Positions 52,509 to 63,307 of a stretch of 64,000 nt of DNA are shown here, in pieces. Made by a program: the position numbers and the translations under genes. The notes under the pieces are model-generated. The model saw only the letters and a list, made by a program, of their open reading frames with translations, had not been told where the DNA came from and did not search any database. This DNA comes from CAVSXS01 sp963767715 (GTDB lineage Bacteria > Chloroflexota > Ktedonobacteria > Ktedonobacterales > Ktedonobacteraceae): NCBI GenBank assembly GCA_963767715.1, contig CAVYFA010000001.1:372001-436000 (forward strand), given 5' to 3'. Position 1 is the first letter of the stretch. Each line of letters starts with the position of its first letter.

Positions 52509-54821
52509 ATGGAAACCAAGCGCTGCCAGCGCTGCCATAAATTGCTGCGCGTTGAGGCTCAGGTATGCAGCCGATGCGGCGGACATGATTTTACACGTGC
52601 GGCGGCGGCGAGAAGCAGGCAGACCGTCAGGCTTACCTCTCGGCCGGATGATGTATCTTTTCCATCCAACCCTCCTGCATCAACGCATCGTGCCGGTCAT
52701 TATTCGGGCCTGCATCCTGAAGACCAGCCCTATCAGTCCAGCTTTTTGCCCGTGCTGCGGCCGCCTGTCTCGATGCCCTATACCATTGTGGAAGAGCCGC
52801 AAGAGTTTTCCCCCGTGACAGGCGAGGATGAAGGCGATCTTATGCCGGTTGGAGAAGTAGATTTTGCGACACTGCCCGGGCCAGAACTTTTCGAGGAATC
52901 GCCGGCGACGAAACGGCAGATTGCCACCTTCACTCCTCTGCCACCGCCGAGGCAGCAGCGTGGCCCGCAGGCATATCCCGCATCTCCGCCTCCGATGCCG
53001 CTCGAGGCAAGCATAGAAGTGTACCAGCCCATGTCCCCCATCCCTGCGGCGCCTCCTGTGTATGAGCCACTGCCGATCACGCTCCAGCCCGAGCCTCGTC
53101 AGCCCGCTTTGCGAGGCGGGATCATTCCGATCTTGCTGCTACTCTCCTGCTTTTTATTCCTGGTCGCGACCAGCATCCTGGCGTTTCTACTGTTCAGCAA
53201 TAAACCCGTGCCGGCGATGGCACCAGTGCTGTACGTGGAGCCAGCAGTGCCTCTGGGGATAGGTGATACTTTAATCGTCTCTGGAAGCGGATTTCCTGCA
53301 AACGCCTTGCTACGCTTTACGCGAGATAACCGGGTGCCTCTGAAAGATCAGAGTGGTAAATCGCTGATCGTAAATGCCTACCCTACCGGCAACTTTTCCG
53401 AGCAAATCACCATCACGCCGGATTGGACGTTCGGTTCTCACACGATTTTTGTCTCGGACCAGAAGAAAGATACTGCATCGGTGACTATTTCGATTGTTGG
53501 AACGCCGCCGACGCCGCCACACTTGCAACTGGCGGTAAACCATGTTGATATGGGCGCAGATTCAGCCGGGAAGGTGACGCACCAGCCACTGACACTGAGA
53601 AACACAGGCGGACAGTACGTACACTGGCAGGTCAGCAGCGATTCAAGCTGGCTCTCAGCAAATCCAGAGAAGGGGACATTTTCTAGAGGGGAAGATGTCG
53701 AGATCACTGTCAATCGCGGCACGCTCGCGGCCAAATCCTATACCGGGCATCTCAAGTTCAAAGAGCAGGACAGCCAGCAGTCATTAGTATTGACTGTGAC
53801 AATGGCCATCAAATCGGCCTCGCCCAGTGCAACCGCGGCAGCGAACCTGACGCTATCGAGCGCCACACTGACATTCAGCGGCACACCGGCGCAGAATCCG
53901 GGGGGCCGGGCGCTGACGCTGCAGAACATAGGTGGGCAGTCGCTGAACTGGACAGCAAGCGCCACGACAACCGGCGGCGGAAACTGGCTGGGGGTATCGC
54001 CGACCAGCGGTTATCTGTCGGCAGGCGCACAGCAGCAGATCAGCGTCAGCGCTGTGACAGCGGGGCTGGGCAGCGGAAGCTACTCCGGCACACTGAACTT
54101 CACCTATGGATCGGCCTCAACCTCGGTTGCGGTGTCTCTGACAGACGCGCTGCCGCCCGTACCTGGCCTGGCGGTGCAGCCTGGAGGGATCACCTTCAAC
54201 GCCATTCAGGGCCAGAATCCATTGCCTAAGAGCTTCTCGATTAGCAATCCGGGGACCGCGCCTTTAAACTGGGGTATTACCGAGGACAGCAGCGGCGCAT
54301 CGTACGCGCCCGTCTCAGCCAGGCAGGGTACGCTGGCAGCGGGGAAAAGTACAACGATAACCGTGATACCCTCGATAGCGCAGCTCAACGCCTCCACCAT
54401 TACCGCACACATCTCGGTGAACGATAGGGACCCCGGCACCACCGTCAAAAGTCAGCAGATCACCGTGACCTTCGTGATCGTCAACCAGGCGGTCATCAAT
54501 CTGAGCACCGTTCAGATGGATTTCGGTAACAACAGTAATATCCAGATCTCGTCGCAATTGCTCTTCGTGACAAATACAGGCTCTGCTCCGCTTAACTGGG
54601 GACTTTCCATCACGAACACATCGCCGGTGCAGTGGCTGATGGTCGATAACACGGGTGGCTCGCTTAATCCCGGCGCCACAACTGCTCCCGTCAATGTGAC
54701 ATGTGATAGCACTAATCTTTCCCCCGGTACCTATAATGCCACGATCCAGGTGTACGATACCGATACGGGAACGCCGGTGTCGCCGGTCACAGTCGCAGTG
54801 ACGCTAGTCGTAACGACGTAG
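52509..54821 (+). CDS. zinc-ribbon membrane protein with BACON-like repeats (paralog)
   Basis: 770 residues with the same plan as the preceding gene. A zinc ribbon (CQRCHKLLRVEAQVCSRCGG), a proline-rich linker to residue 195 and one membrane helix (GIIPILLLLSCFLFLVATSILAFLLF) come first. Outside are an IPT-like module (GDTLIVSGSGFPANALLRF) and four BACON-like modules (WLSANPEKGTFSRGEDVEITV, NWLGVSPTSGYLSAGAQQQISV, TFNAIQGQNPLPKSFSISNPG, VDNTGGSLNPGATTAPVNV). AGGAGGGGG precedes the ATG. It lies 150 bases after its paralog, so the two are likely co-expressed. No catalytic motif seen. Confidence 0.8.
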   Translation: METKRCQRCHKLLRVEAQVCSRCGGHDFTRAAAARSRQTVRLTSRPDDVSFPSNPPASTHRAGHYSGLHPEDQPYQSSFLPVLRPPVSMPYTIVEEPQEFSPVTGEDEGDLMPVGEVDFATLPGPELFEESPATKRQIATFTPLPPPRQQRGPQAYPASPPPMPLEASIEVYQPMSPIPAAPPVYEPLPITLQPEPRQPALRGGIIPILLLLSCFLFLVATSILAFLLFSNKPVPAMAPVLYVEPAVPLGIGDTLIVSGSGFPANALLRFTRDNRVPLKDQSGKSLIVNAYPTGNFSEQITITPDWTFGSHTIFVSDQKKDTASVTISIVGTPPTPPHLQLAVNHVDMGADSAGKVTHQPLTLRNTGGQYVHWQVSSDSSWLSANPEKGTFSRGEDVEITVNRGTLAAKSYTGHLKFKEQDSQQSLVLTVTMAIKSASPSATAAANLTLSSATLTFSGTPAQNPGGRALTLQNIGGQSLNWTASATTTGGGNWLGVSPTSGYLSAGAQQQISVSAVTAGLGSGSYSGTLNFTYGSASTSVAVSLTDALPPVPGLAVQPGGITFNAIQGQNPLPKSFSISNPGTAPLNWGITEDSSGASYAPVSARQGTLAAGKSTTITVIPSIAQLNASTITAHISVNDRDPGTTVKSQQITVTFVIVNQAVINLSTVQMDFGNNSNIQISSQLLFVTNTGSAPLNWGLSITNTSPVQWLMVDNTGGSLNPGATTAPVNVTCDSTNLSPGTYNATIQVYDTDTGTPVSPVTVAVTLVVTT

Positions 54822-54850
54822 CAGTCCATGGCTCCTGGCTGTTGCTTTGA

Positions 54851-55156
54851 TTACTGACAGCGGGTTTCTACCTCAACGTCGCCGTAAACCTGCACCTGGC
54901 ACGCGAGGCGGATCGTGGAGTTCTTCTTGAGGTCTTTGCGCAGCCAGAATTTCTCCATGAAGGTCAGCCCGTTGGTATTTGACTTAGGCGAAACGAGCAC
55001 GCGGTCGGTCCCGCACAAGCCATTGCCGTGACAATTGGCGAACTTCCACATGCCGCAGTAGACCGGCACATCGTTCTCTAGAGCGGGGTAGCGCACGCTA
55101 TCGCCTTCAGGCACTTCAACCGTAATATTTTCACGCACATAATGAATAACTGGCAC
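54851..55156 (-). CDS. 2Fe-2S ferredoxin-like protein with altered cysteine set
   Basis: About 101 residues, GTG start 8 bases after GGAGGAAA. The plant-type ferredoxin fold is recognisable: ITVEVPEGDSVRYPALENDVPVYCGMWKFANCHGNGLCGTD and the fourth ligand in RLACQVQVYGDVEVET. The usual loop is C-x5-C-x2-C; here it is CHGNGLC-GT-D, so the third ligand is Asp. An additional Cys lies nine residues before the loop (YCGMWKFANC) and could substitute. Redox role inferred; the partner is unknown. It converges on the BACON-like gene. Confidence 0.7.
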   Translation of the reverse strand: MPVIHYVRENITVEVPEGDSVRYPALENDVPVYCGMWKFANCHGNGLCGTDRVLVSPKSNTNGLTFMEKFWLRKDLKKNSTIRLACQVQVYGDVEVETRCQ

Positions 55157-55345
55157 GACTCTTTCCTCCAATATATAGAATGGCTTCTGCTTGCTGCGGG
55201 AGGCGCGTCAAGAAATAAGACCATGGGCGGGAAGATTGCCTCCGCGCACTCTTTATAAAAGTGTAGCATAGCGGGGGAAGAGCGTCAACGAAGGTGTGAT
55301 AAAGCGCATAGCCACTAAAAGCCTGAATCAAGCAACAATTTCCTC

Positions 55346-55374
55346 TTGCAACTCTGAGCCAGATGGTGTATCAT
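55346..55374 (+). promoter_or_regulatory. groESL promoter
   Basis: TTGCAA (55346-55351), a 17-base spacer, TATCAT (55369-55374), nine bases before the CIRCE element. Confidence 0.65.
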
Positions 55375-55382
55375 ATAGCTGC

Positions 55383-55409
55383 TTAGCACTCTCCCATTGA
55401 GAATGCTAG
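55383..55409 (+). promoter_or_regulatory. CIRCE element (HrcA operator)
   Basis: TTAGCACTC-N9-GAATGCTAG: the classical inverted repeat with two departures in the right arm. HrcA bound here represses groESL until heat stress. Confidence 0.9.
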
Positions 55410-55468
55410 CACCACAGGTAACTCTCGATTTTCCTCAAGTAAAGAATGCATATGGAGGTCTGGTGTCT

Positions 55469-55777
55469 ATGAACGCTGTGAGCGTCAATATTCGACCCCT
55501 GGGCGACCGGGTGCTGGTCAGGCCGCTATCACGTGAAACCGTCACGAAGAGCGGCATCGTGCTGCCGGATACCGCCAAAGAGAAGCCCCAGGAAGGCGAA
55601 ATCCTGGCGGTAGGGCCCGGCAAGGTGCTGGACAACGGCAAGCGTACGGCGCTCGAGGTCAACGTCGGTCAGAAAGTCCTCTTCGCCAGGTACGCGGGTA
55701 CCGAGGTCAAAATGGAGAACGAAGAGTATTTGATCCTGCGCGAAAGCGACATTATGGGAATTGTTGAACAGGAGTAG
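55469..55777 (+). CDS. groES: co-chaperonin GroES
   Basis: 102 residues: VNIRPLGDRVLVRPLSRETVTKSGIVLPDTAKEKPQEGEILAVGPGK with the mobile loop, and VLFARYAGTEVKMENEEYLILRESDIMGIVE. GGAGG lies about 9 bases before the ATG. The longer frame that begins inside the CIRCE element is not used. First gene of the groESL operon, 15 bases before groEL. Confidence 0.96.
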   Translation: MNAVSVNIRPLGDRVLVRPLSRETVTKSGIVLPDTAKEKPQEGEILAVGPGKVLDNGKRTALEVNVGQKVLFARYAGTEVKMENEEYLILRESDIMGIVEQE

Positions 55778-55792
55778 TCAGGAGAAGTATTC

Positions 55793-57448
<1,656 letters not shown>

Positions 57449-57463
57449 TACTAAACGCTTGTA

Positions 57464-57510
57464 ACAAGAGCGCGTTTGCTGTCGCACGGCAGCAGACGCG
57501 CTCTTGTTTT
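57464..57510 (+). terminator. rho-independent terminator of groESL
   Basis: ACAAGAGCGCGT (57464-57475) pairs with ACGCGCTCTTGT (57496-57507), with an inner TGCTG/CAGCA stem and a T-rich end (TTTTG). It may also serve the converging YihY gene. Confidence 0.85.
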
Positions 57511-57526
57511 GTACCTCAATGCTTCC

Positions 57527-58747
57527 TTATTTCTTGCGGCGTAACTGGAAGAATTGCACAATGAACGCCAGGGATGTTCCCGCCAGCGCCTCAACGAGAA
57601 TGAGCGCTCCTGACGCGCCGGTCTGAGCCGATTTAGATGCGCGCTTCTTCAATTGATGGCCGTTGGAAGGAGCCAGGTCACTGCTATCGGTACGCTTCAT
57701 CTGGACCTGTCCCGGCGTTCCGGTGGGCGAACCGGCCGCCGGTGCTTCACTCTTAGGGCGAATATCCTTTGGCTCTTCGCCCTTATGCGTAGGCGTAGCC
57801 TGCTCTTGAATAGCCTGTTCGGAGGTCTGCAAATGGCTGGTATACCGGTGCACGATGACCGGGATACTCTCGGGCGTGGCCCGGATATGCTCGGCGAAGA
57901 AGGCATTGATCTCGGCTCCCAGCAGCAGGATCACGGCAAAGTAGTAGAAGAAAAACAGCAGCACAACCGCGAGGGCGATATTCCCTGTGTAGTTGCCTAA
58001 GAAATGCGTGGTATAGAACGGGAAGAAGAACGACAGGTAAATCTGGAGCAGCACGGCCGCGACCACCGCGCCGAGCCAGCTATTGCGGAAGCTAATGTGC
58101 TGGTTGGGCACCACGATATAGATCGCCTCCAACAAGACCCACGCAATGAGCAACGAGACCAGGATACCCAGCGCCTCGATCAGCAGCGCATTGCCTGGGA
58201 CCTGATTCAGCACCGAGTGCTGGATTAACGATTGCAGCACGGCCGGGATCGAAGCAGCAAACACCATCGGGACGGTCAGGACGATGAAGATCAGCAGCAT
58301 GACGATCGCCATCAGGTTCTGCTTGATGACATTACGTGGCCGGGTATGATAGATGACATCAAAATACCCTTCTATTGAGACGAAGAGTCGTGATCCACCG
58401 AAGATGGCGACCAGGACGGCGATGATCACCAGCAGACCGGCACTCTTACTGAGAGCGTTTAAAGCCGCCGTTACGAAATCCGCCGAGGCCGGGAAGATGC
58501 TTTTCAAGCTATTCTGGAGTTGCGTATACGCCGCGGCCGACAATCTCCCCACGGTAAACCCGGCGACAGCCAGGATGGCGATCAGGATCGGCAAGATGGC
58601 GGTGATGAGGTTGAAGGCCAGTGCTGCCGCGAAGTTCATCACCCAATCGTTGTTGAACTTAGTGAAAAACTCCTGAAGCGTTTTCGCGCTCGTTTTCGCC
58701 GTCTGTTCCGCCTCTGAAGCGGCGTGCTGTTCTGTTTTGGTTGCCAT
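57527..58747 (-). CDS. YihY/BrkB family membrane protein
   Basis: 406 residues with six to seven membrane helices: NDWVMNFAAALAFNLITAILPILIAILAVAGF (family start), ALSKSAGLLVIIAVLVAIFGGSRLFVSIEGYFDVIYH, PNQHISFRNSWLGAVVAAVLLQIYLSFFFPFYTTHFLGNYTG and LLFFFYYFAVILLLGAEINAFFAE. The last 110 residues are polar and low in complexity, ending in one short hydrophobic stretch. The family was once misnamed RNase BN; its function is unknown. Confidence 0.88.
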   Translation of the reverse strand: MATKTEQHAASEAEQTAKTSAKTLQEFFTKFNNDWVMNFAAALAFNLITAILPILIAILAVAGFTVGRLSAAAYTQLQNSLKSIFPASADFVTAALNALSKSAGLLVIIAVLVAIFGGSRLFVSIEGYFDVIYHTRPRNVIKQNLMAIVMLLIFIVLTVPMVFAASIPAVLQSLIQHSVLNQVPGNALLIEALGILVSLLIAWVLLEAIYIVVPNQHISFRNSWLGAVVAAVLLQIYLSFFFPFYTTHFLGNYTGNIALAVVLLFFFYYFAVILLLGAEINAFFAEHIRATPESIPVIVHRYTSHLQTSEQAIQEQATPTHKGEEPKDIRPKSEAPAAGSPTGTPGQVQMKRTDSSDLAPSNGHQLKKRASKSAQTGASGALILVEALAGTSLAFIVQFFQLRRKK

Positions 58748-58831
58748 GACTCGATCTCCTTTGAAAAGGGGAGCCTCTGTTCACTTTCGTCTATAGTATG
58801 CACGCATCAGTTAGCCATGACGGTTCAACGA

Positions 58832-60475
58832 TTATTCCCTGACGATCTCGCCATCAACCATTCTCCACACCTGGCCGCCGAAGCGCTGGATGAACCAGCG
58901 GTCGTGCGAAACGGCGATGACCGGCCCCGGGAAGTGCTTGAGGGCAGCTTCAAATGCCTCCAGCACATCCAGGCTGATGTAGTTGGTTGGCTCGTCGAGC
59001 AACAGCACATTCGGGCTGGCAGCCATCAGGCACGCGATCTCGAGCTTCCTGCGCTGGCCGAGGCTCAACTGCCCGACCTTTTTCTGCATATCTTCGAGGC
59101 GGAACAGGCCATACCCGATCAGGCGGGCCACAAACTCGCCCTCGTAGCCTACCTGTCCGTAGCGGTAGGTCTCGATCACCGTTTTTGCCGGGTCCATCTC
59201 GGGGTCCTGGGGCAAGTAACCGATGCGCGCACCCTCTACGATGCTGATGGTACCTGCGTCGGGCTGTTCGTTGCCCACCAGTAGTTTGAGCAGGGTGGTC
59301 TTGCCTGCTCCGTTGGGGCCAAAGAGCAGGATGCGCGCACGCGGGCCGACAGCAAAGCTAACGTCGCGCAGAACGCAGCGCGAGTCCCAGCACTTCGTGA
59401 CGTGCTGTACCTGGATAGGAATATCGGATTGCAGGGGGTCGCCCTGGAAGAAGGAGGTGACCTGCAAGAGTTTGGGCGGTTTCGGGATAGGGTCTTCCTC
59501 GATGCGCCGCAGTTGTTCCTCGGCTGCCCGCACATTGCGCGAAATGGTGTTCTGCACGCGCCCACCGAAGAAATCATAGGCCATTTTATCGGGGTCCTTT
59601 GGTGGACGATTGTGGGCCACGTTGCGCGCCGTCTCGCGAATGCGCTTGCGCAGCTCTTTGATCTCGAGTTGCTGCCGCTCGTAGTCTTCCTCCCACTTCA
59701 TGCGCTCAGCAGCCTTCGCCTGCACAAAGGCATCGTAGTTGCCCTCGTAATGCTTGAGGTGGTGTGAATGCTCATCGATCTCGAAGATGGCGTTGACGGC
59801 GCGGTTGAGAAATTGCCGATCGTGCGAAACCAGCATGACTGCGCCCCTATAGCGCGCCAGATACGCTTCGAGCCATTCCAGGCTGGCGACATCCAGGTGG
59901 TTGGTCGGTTCGTCGAGCAGCAGCAGGTCTGGCGAGCGCAGCAGCAGGGCAGCCAGCCCTACGCGCGCTTTCTCGCCGCCGGAAAGCGTCTGCATCTCGC
60001 GGTCGCGTGCAAGGTAGGAGATGCGCAGCCCATCCAGGATACTATCGATCTGGTAGTCGATCTCGTAGCCGCCGAGATCCTGAAAGCGCGTCGTCACATG
60101 TTCGTACTCTTCCATGAGTGGCGCAAGCTGCTCTTCTGAGGCTCTACCGAGGGCGCTCATGCTGGCTTCCAGCTCGCGCATACGCTCTTCGAGCCGCCGC
60201 AAGTTGCCAAGCGACTCCAGGATCAAGTCTTGCAGTGTGCGACCATAAAAGTCGGGCGTGGTTTGTGGCAGATATCCAACCTCGGTCGAGGGCGCGAAGG
60301 AGTATGTGCCGCTATCGGGGGCTTCCTGGCCGACCAGGATGCGAAGCAGCGTCGTTTTCCCGGCGCCGTTGGAACCAACGACACCGACATGCTCTCCAGC
60401 ATTGAGGACGAACGAGACATTGTCGAGGACGGTGACGGCACCATAAGATTTGGAAAGATTGCGTACAAAAAGCAT
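58832..60475 (-). CDS. ABC-F family ATPase
   Basis: 547 residues, two ABC domains and no membrane helices. Domain 1: Walker A GSNGAGKTT, signature LSGGEKARVGLA, Walker B LLLLDEPTNHLD. Domain 2: GPNGAGKTT, signature LSLGQRRKLEIA (weak), LLLDEPTNYISLD. The charged linker between them (DAFVQAKAAERMKWEEDYERQQLEIKELRKRIRETA) is the P-site-tRNA interaction motif region. ABC-F proteins act on ribosomes as translation or antibiotic-protection factors. The subfamily cannot be fixed here. GGAG lies before the ATG. Confidence 0.9.
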   Translation of the reverse strand: MLFVRNLSKSYGAVTVLDNVSFVLNAGEHVGVVGSNGAGKTTLLRILVGQEAPDSGTYSFAPSTEVGYLPQTTPDFYGRTLQDLILESLGNLRRLEERMRELEASMSALGRASEEQLAPLMEEYEHVTTRFQDLGGYEIDYQIDSILDGLRISYLARDREMQTLSGGEKARVGLAALLLRSPDLLLLDEPTNHLDVASLEWLEAYLARYRGAVMLVSHDRQFLNRAVNAIFEIDEHSHHLKHYEGNYDAFVQAKAAERMKWEEDYERQQLEIKELRKRIRETARNVAHNRPPKDPDKMAYDFFGGRVQNTISRNVRAAEEQLRRIEEDPIPKPPKLLQVTSFFQGDPLQSDIPIQVQHVTKCWDSRCVLRDVSFAVGPRARILLFGPNGAGKTTLLKLLVGNEQPDAGTISIVEGARIGYLPQDPEMDPAKTVIETYRYGQVGYEGEFVARLIGYGLFRLEDMQKKVGQLSLGQRRKLEIACLMAASPNVLLLDEPTNYISLDVLEAFEAALKHFPGPVIAVSHDRWFIQRFGGQVWRMVDGEIVRE

Positions 60476-60633
60476 TCCTGTATTTCTCCAAGCAGATATG
60501 AGGCAGTAAAACGAGGTCAGGGGTTAGCGGAGAGTAGGAATGCTTTTCAAGGGTATGCTCCTTCGCGGTGTGATGTTTCTATTATCTGGTTTGCAGGTTG
60601 ATTATAGGCGAGAGTGGGCCTCTCTGTCAAACA

Positions 60634-60912
60634 TCATTCGATCCCGATATCCCAGGCCTGCTGCAAATCAGCCTTCGAGTAGCACTGGAAGGCCATCAGC
60701 GTATGCGTCTTGAGAATGCCGGGCAACTGAACCATGCGGTTCGTGACGACATCAGCCAGGTCTTCGTACTCCCGGAGGCGGAGCATGGCAACAAGATCAT
60801 ATTCGCCGGTGACGGAGTAGACCTCCGCGACCCCGTCGATTTCGAGCAGGCTCTGCGCGGTTTCATTGACCTGCCCGCGCTGTGCATTGATGAGGACTAG
60901 GGCGGATATCAT
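60634..60912 (-). CDS. stand-alone Lrp/AsnC ligand-binding (RAM) domain protein
   Basis: 92 residues, the effector domain of Lrp-type regulators without a DNA-binding part: SALVLINAQRGQVNETAQSLLEIDGVAEVYSVTGEYDLVAMLRLREYEDLADVVTNRMVQLPGILKTHTLMAF. Such single-domain proteins bind amino acids and may modulate full-length Lrp proteins. It follows the ABC-F gene on the reverse strand at a 160-base distance. Confidence 0.88.
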   Translation of the reverse strand: MISALVLINAQRGQVNETAQSLLEIDGVAEVYSVTGEYDLVAMLRLREYEDLADVVTNRMVQLPGILKTHTLMAFQCYSKADLQQAWDIGIE

Positions 60913-61016
60913 AGGATTGGCTCCTCCTGTTTTTTATCAATCATACCATATATCCTGGCCAGGTAGTCCACCATCTCTTCTCCTTCGGGAAGGTATAGAA
61001 AGAAAACAGCGCCCGT

Positions 61017-61343
61017 TTAAGGCGCTGTGCTGGTTCTTGTCCGCCCTTCCCCATCGTCGATGTAGAAGATGCGCTCGATTTGCCGCTCCTCCGGCTGGGG
61101 GGTATGTCGAGCGGCATGCGCCTCAATTGCTTCTAACCGGCGAGCCTCCTGGTCGTGTGTTGCCTCGTAAATCAGTTCCCGGTTTTCGTAGAGATAATCG
61201 AGCAGCGCGCTAATATCGTGACCGTCAATGACAATATTCGTATCGGCATCTTGCTCTGATCCGATATGGAACTGCAAGCTTTGTGCCAGTTGTAGGTGAA
61301 ACATCCATCTTCCAGTACGCTGAATGGGAAGTCTATTCGCCAT
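61017..61343 (-). CDS. hypothetical protein, 108 residues
   Basis: Soluble protein with a beta-rich start (NRLPIQRTGRWMFHLQLAQSLQFHIG), an aspartate-rich middle (DTNIVIDGHDISALLDYLYENRELIYEATHDQEARRLEAIEAHA) and a short tail (ERIFYIDDG). No family recognised. It stands alone between the RAM-domain and phosphatase genes. Confidence 0.6.
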   Translation of the reverse strand: MANRLPIQRTGRWMFHLQLAQSLQFHIGSEQDADTNIVIDGHDISALLDYLYENRELIYEATHDQEARRLEAIEAHAARHTPQPEERQIERIFYIDDGEGRTRTSTAP

Positions 61344-61471
61344 GAGGATCTCTCTTTCAATGATGTGGCTCGCACATAGGGGCTGCTAACTGTGTTCTTA
61401 CAGATGAGACGACATACCAGATACTATGCTTATGATATCTTCAACAACGGCTGACTCGATACTATTCCGAA

Positions 61472-61969
61472 TTATTCTCCCTCGCGGCAATACTCTTGCC
61501 AGTGGCGCCGCAGGTGCTCGCGAATGCCGCGCTGTGGGCTATACCTGGGGTACAGGCGCTTGAACTCCCGCTCGGCATCTTCGAGCGAACTCGTCGGCAG
61601 CACATGAAGTCGAGCCGCCATGTACAGCATCGTGATCGAGGGGCTGCGCGAGCGGCCTTGCATGCAATGCACCAGCACGATCTTCCCATTGGCGCGCTGG
61701 CGCTCGATGAAATCCAGCGTCTGATCGATCATCACCTTCTTGATGGGAGCCGCGATGGGCAGGTCGAGCAGGCACAGCATCAGACGGTGATCGCGGTGCG
61801 CCAGGAGGTAATCGGGATGGCTCCTGCCAACGCTCCACACGCGGTAGCCCACGGCCATACGATGGTACGAGCGGCAGGCATGCACAATGGCCCAGCCCTC
61901 CTGGCTCGCCACGATGGTCTCATAGTCAATACGGGTGCCTATAAACAGGCCTGGGTAGACCTCGATCAT
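61472..61969 (-). CDS. dual-specificity protein phosphatase
   Basis: About 165 residues of the DSP/cysteine-phosphatase fold. The P-loop HCMQGRSRSPS (HCx5R, about residue 103) supplies catalytic Cys and Arg. A general-acid Asp is plausible in LDLPIAAPI. ATG at 61969 preferred over a TTG two codons upstream. It dephosphorylates Ser/Thr/Tyr or lipid substrates; the target is unknown. Confidence 0.88.
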   Translation of the reverse strand: MIEVYPGLFIGTRIDYETIVASQEGWAIVHACRSYHRMAVGYRVWSVGRSHPDYLLAHRDHRLMLCLLDLPIAAPIKKVMIDQTLDFIERQRANGKIVLVHCMQGRSRSPSITMLYMAARLHVLPTSSLEDAEREFKRLYPRYSPQRGIREHLRRHWQEYCREGE

Positions 61970-62134
61970 ACTCAAATCTTCCTATACCGGGTACTTTTCG
62001 GCTAGTATCCTGGATATTCTCGCGCGCAACACAAAAGGCTGTGATAGAATTGCAACCATCTCATACTTCAAAGTATGTCATGAGATGTTAAGATATTTCA
62101 ACAGGCCTTCTTTGGAAAGAATTTCTAAGTAGCA

Positions 62135-63307
62135 ATGCGAGAGCAGCAACGAAGTTCGCGCAACGATCAGCATCCTCGGGGCAGACGCCTCTCCCCGCTC
62201 ACGCGCATCATTATCTTCTTGCCTCTAGCGCTCCTACTCTTCGCCTACGCACGGACATGGGATATCTTGCCGTGGAACGCTGCCCAACCAATTGACATCT
62301 TGCCGTGGGACGCTGCTCAATCGCTTGCCGCGCAGTCTCTGGTTGTTTCAAAGTCAGTAGCCTTCACGGAAGTGAAGGCCTCGGGACCCACCTTTTCGCG
62401 TTCCTGGTATATTGAGAGCGCTGCTTCTACAGCGATAGGAGATATGCAGACGCTGGCGCAGGACGATGTGCAATGGACAATGAAGAGCCAGCAGTGTGAC
62501 GGAAGGCATTATGCCAGTTTCGTCCTGCTTGATTTCGGTGAGCCTCATACCTGGAATGGCATCTACGGTACCTATACGGTGAACACCAACATATTCTGGT
62601 CCGATAGTGATATTGCCGCCGCCGCTCAGTACTACCTGATGAGCTGGCACGCGGTTTCCCCGGCCTGCCGCCTCAAGCTCGCGATTGGACTGAGCAATCA
62701 TCATCAATGCGCCTATGATGGCGCTGCTTGTCAGATTCCAGAGGTAGGGATGCGATGGGCAGAGATGATAAACAGCTTGAATAGCTGGATACGAAGTCAG
62801 GGCTACGACCAGCAACTGCAAGTCTGGGGAGCCTACGATGCCGAAACCACCTGGGATGGAGCGGACAGAACTCGCCAGTTTGTGGACGGTTTTACCGCAC
62901 AGGACGCGTTTCATGTCCCGCTCGTGGATTTTGGTGATATGCGGCAGGGAGACCCGCTGGTCGATCCAGATACGGGTCAACCTGAACAACGGTGGACCGA
63001 TGCGGACAGGTATTATATGGCATGGAATGCGCCATACGATATCTCGTTACCAGAGATCTACGATCCCAATGACCTCTGGGATTGGGTGCGGCTCCAGCAG
63101 AACGACCCGACGATGCACTTCCTCGGCATCATGACCGAAGCCTGCACATCAGGGCAAAACCTTGCGCCGACCGATCCAAGAGTGGACTGTGGCTCGATCT
63201 TCAATGGCTACGGCTACGCTCCGGACACAGCATTCTTTCAACTGAAGCAAAACATGCTACAGCAAGCCCCGTTGTACTATGTTACCAGCATGCCGGTACC
63301 ATATTAG
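62135..63307 (+). CDS. secreted or membrane-anchored protein, unknown function
   Basis: 390 residues. A basic head (MREQQRSSRNDQHPRGRR) and a hydrophobic helix (IIIFLPLALLLFAYA) form a signal anchor. Then comes a short internal duplication (WDILPWNAAQPIDILPWDAAQ). The outer domain is rich in Trp, Tyr and Asp (YIESAASTAIGDMQ, QVWGAYDAETTWDGADRTRQFVDGF, LPEIYDPNDLWDWVRLQQ) with cysteine pairs, and resembles a TIM-barrel glycosidase-like fold that may have lost obvious catalytic motifs. Not assigned. No strong ribosome site. Confidence 0.65.
   Translation: MREQQRSSRNDQHPRGRRLSPLTRIIIFLPLALLLFAYARTWDILPWNAAQPIDILPWDAAQSLAAQSLVVSKSVAFTEVKASGPTFSRSWYIESAASTAIGDMQTLAQDDVQWTMKSQQCDGRHYASFVLLDFGEPHTWNGIYGTYTVNTNIFWSDSDIAAAAQYYLMSWHAVSPACRLKLAIGLSNHHQCAYDGAACQIPEVGMRWAEMINSLNSWIRSQGYDQQLQVWGAYDAETTWDGADRTRQFVDGFTAQDAFHVPLVDFGDMRQGDPLVDPDTGQPEQRWTDADRYYMAWNAPYDISLPEIYDPNDLWDWVRLQQNDPTMHFLGIMTEACTSGQNLAPTDPRVDCGSIFNGYGYAPDTAFFQLKQNMLQQAPLYYVTSMPVPY

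Larger units (their letters stand above)
55157..55468. other. regulatory gap upstream of groES
   Basis: Divergent spacer between the ferredoxin-like gene and groES; it holds the groES promoter and CIRCE. No gene. Confidence 0.6.
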
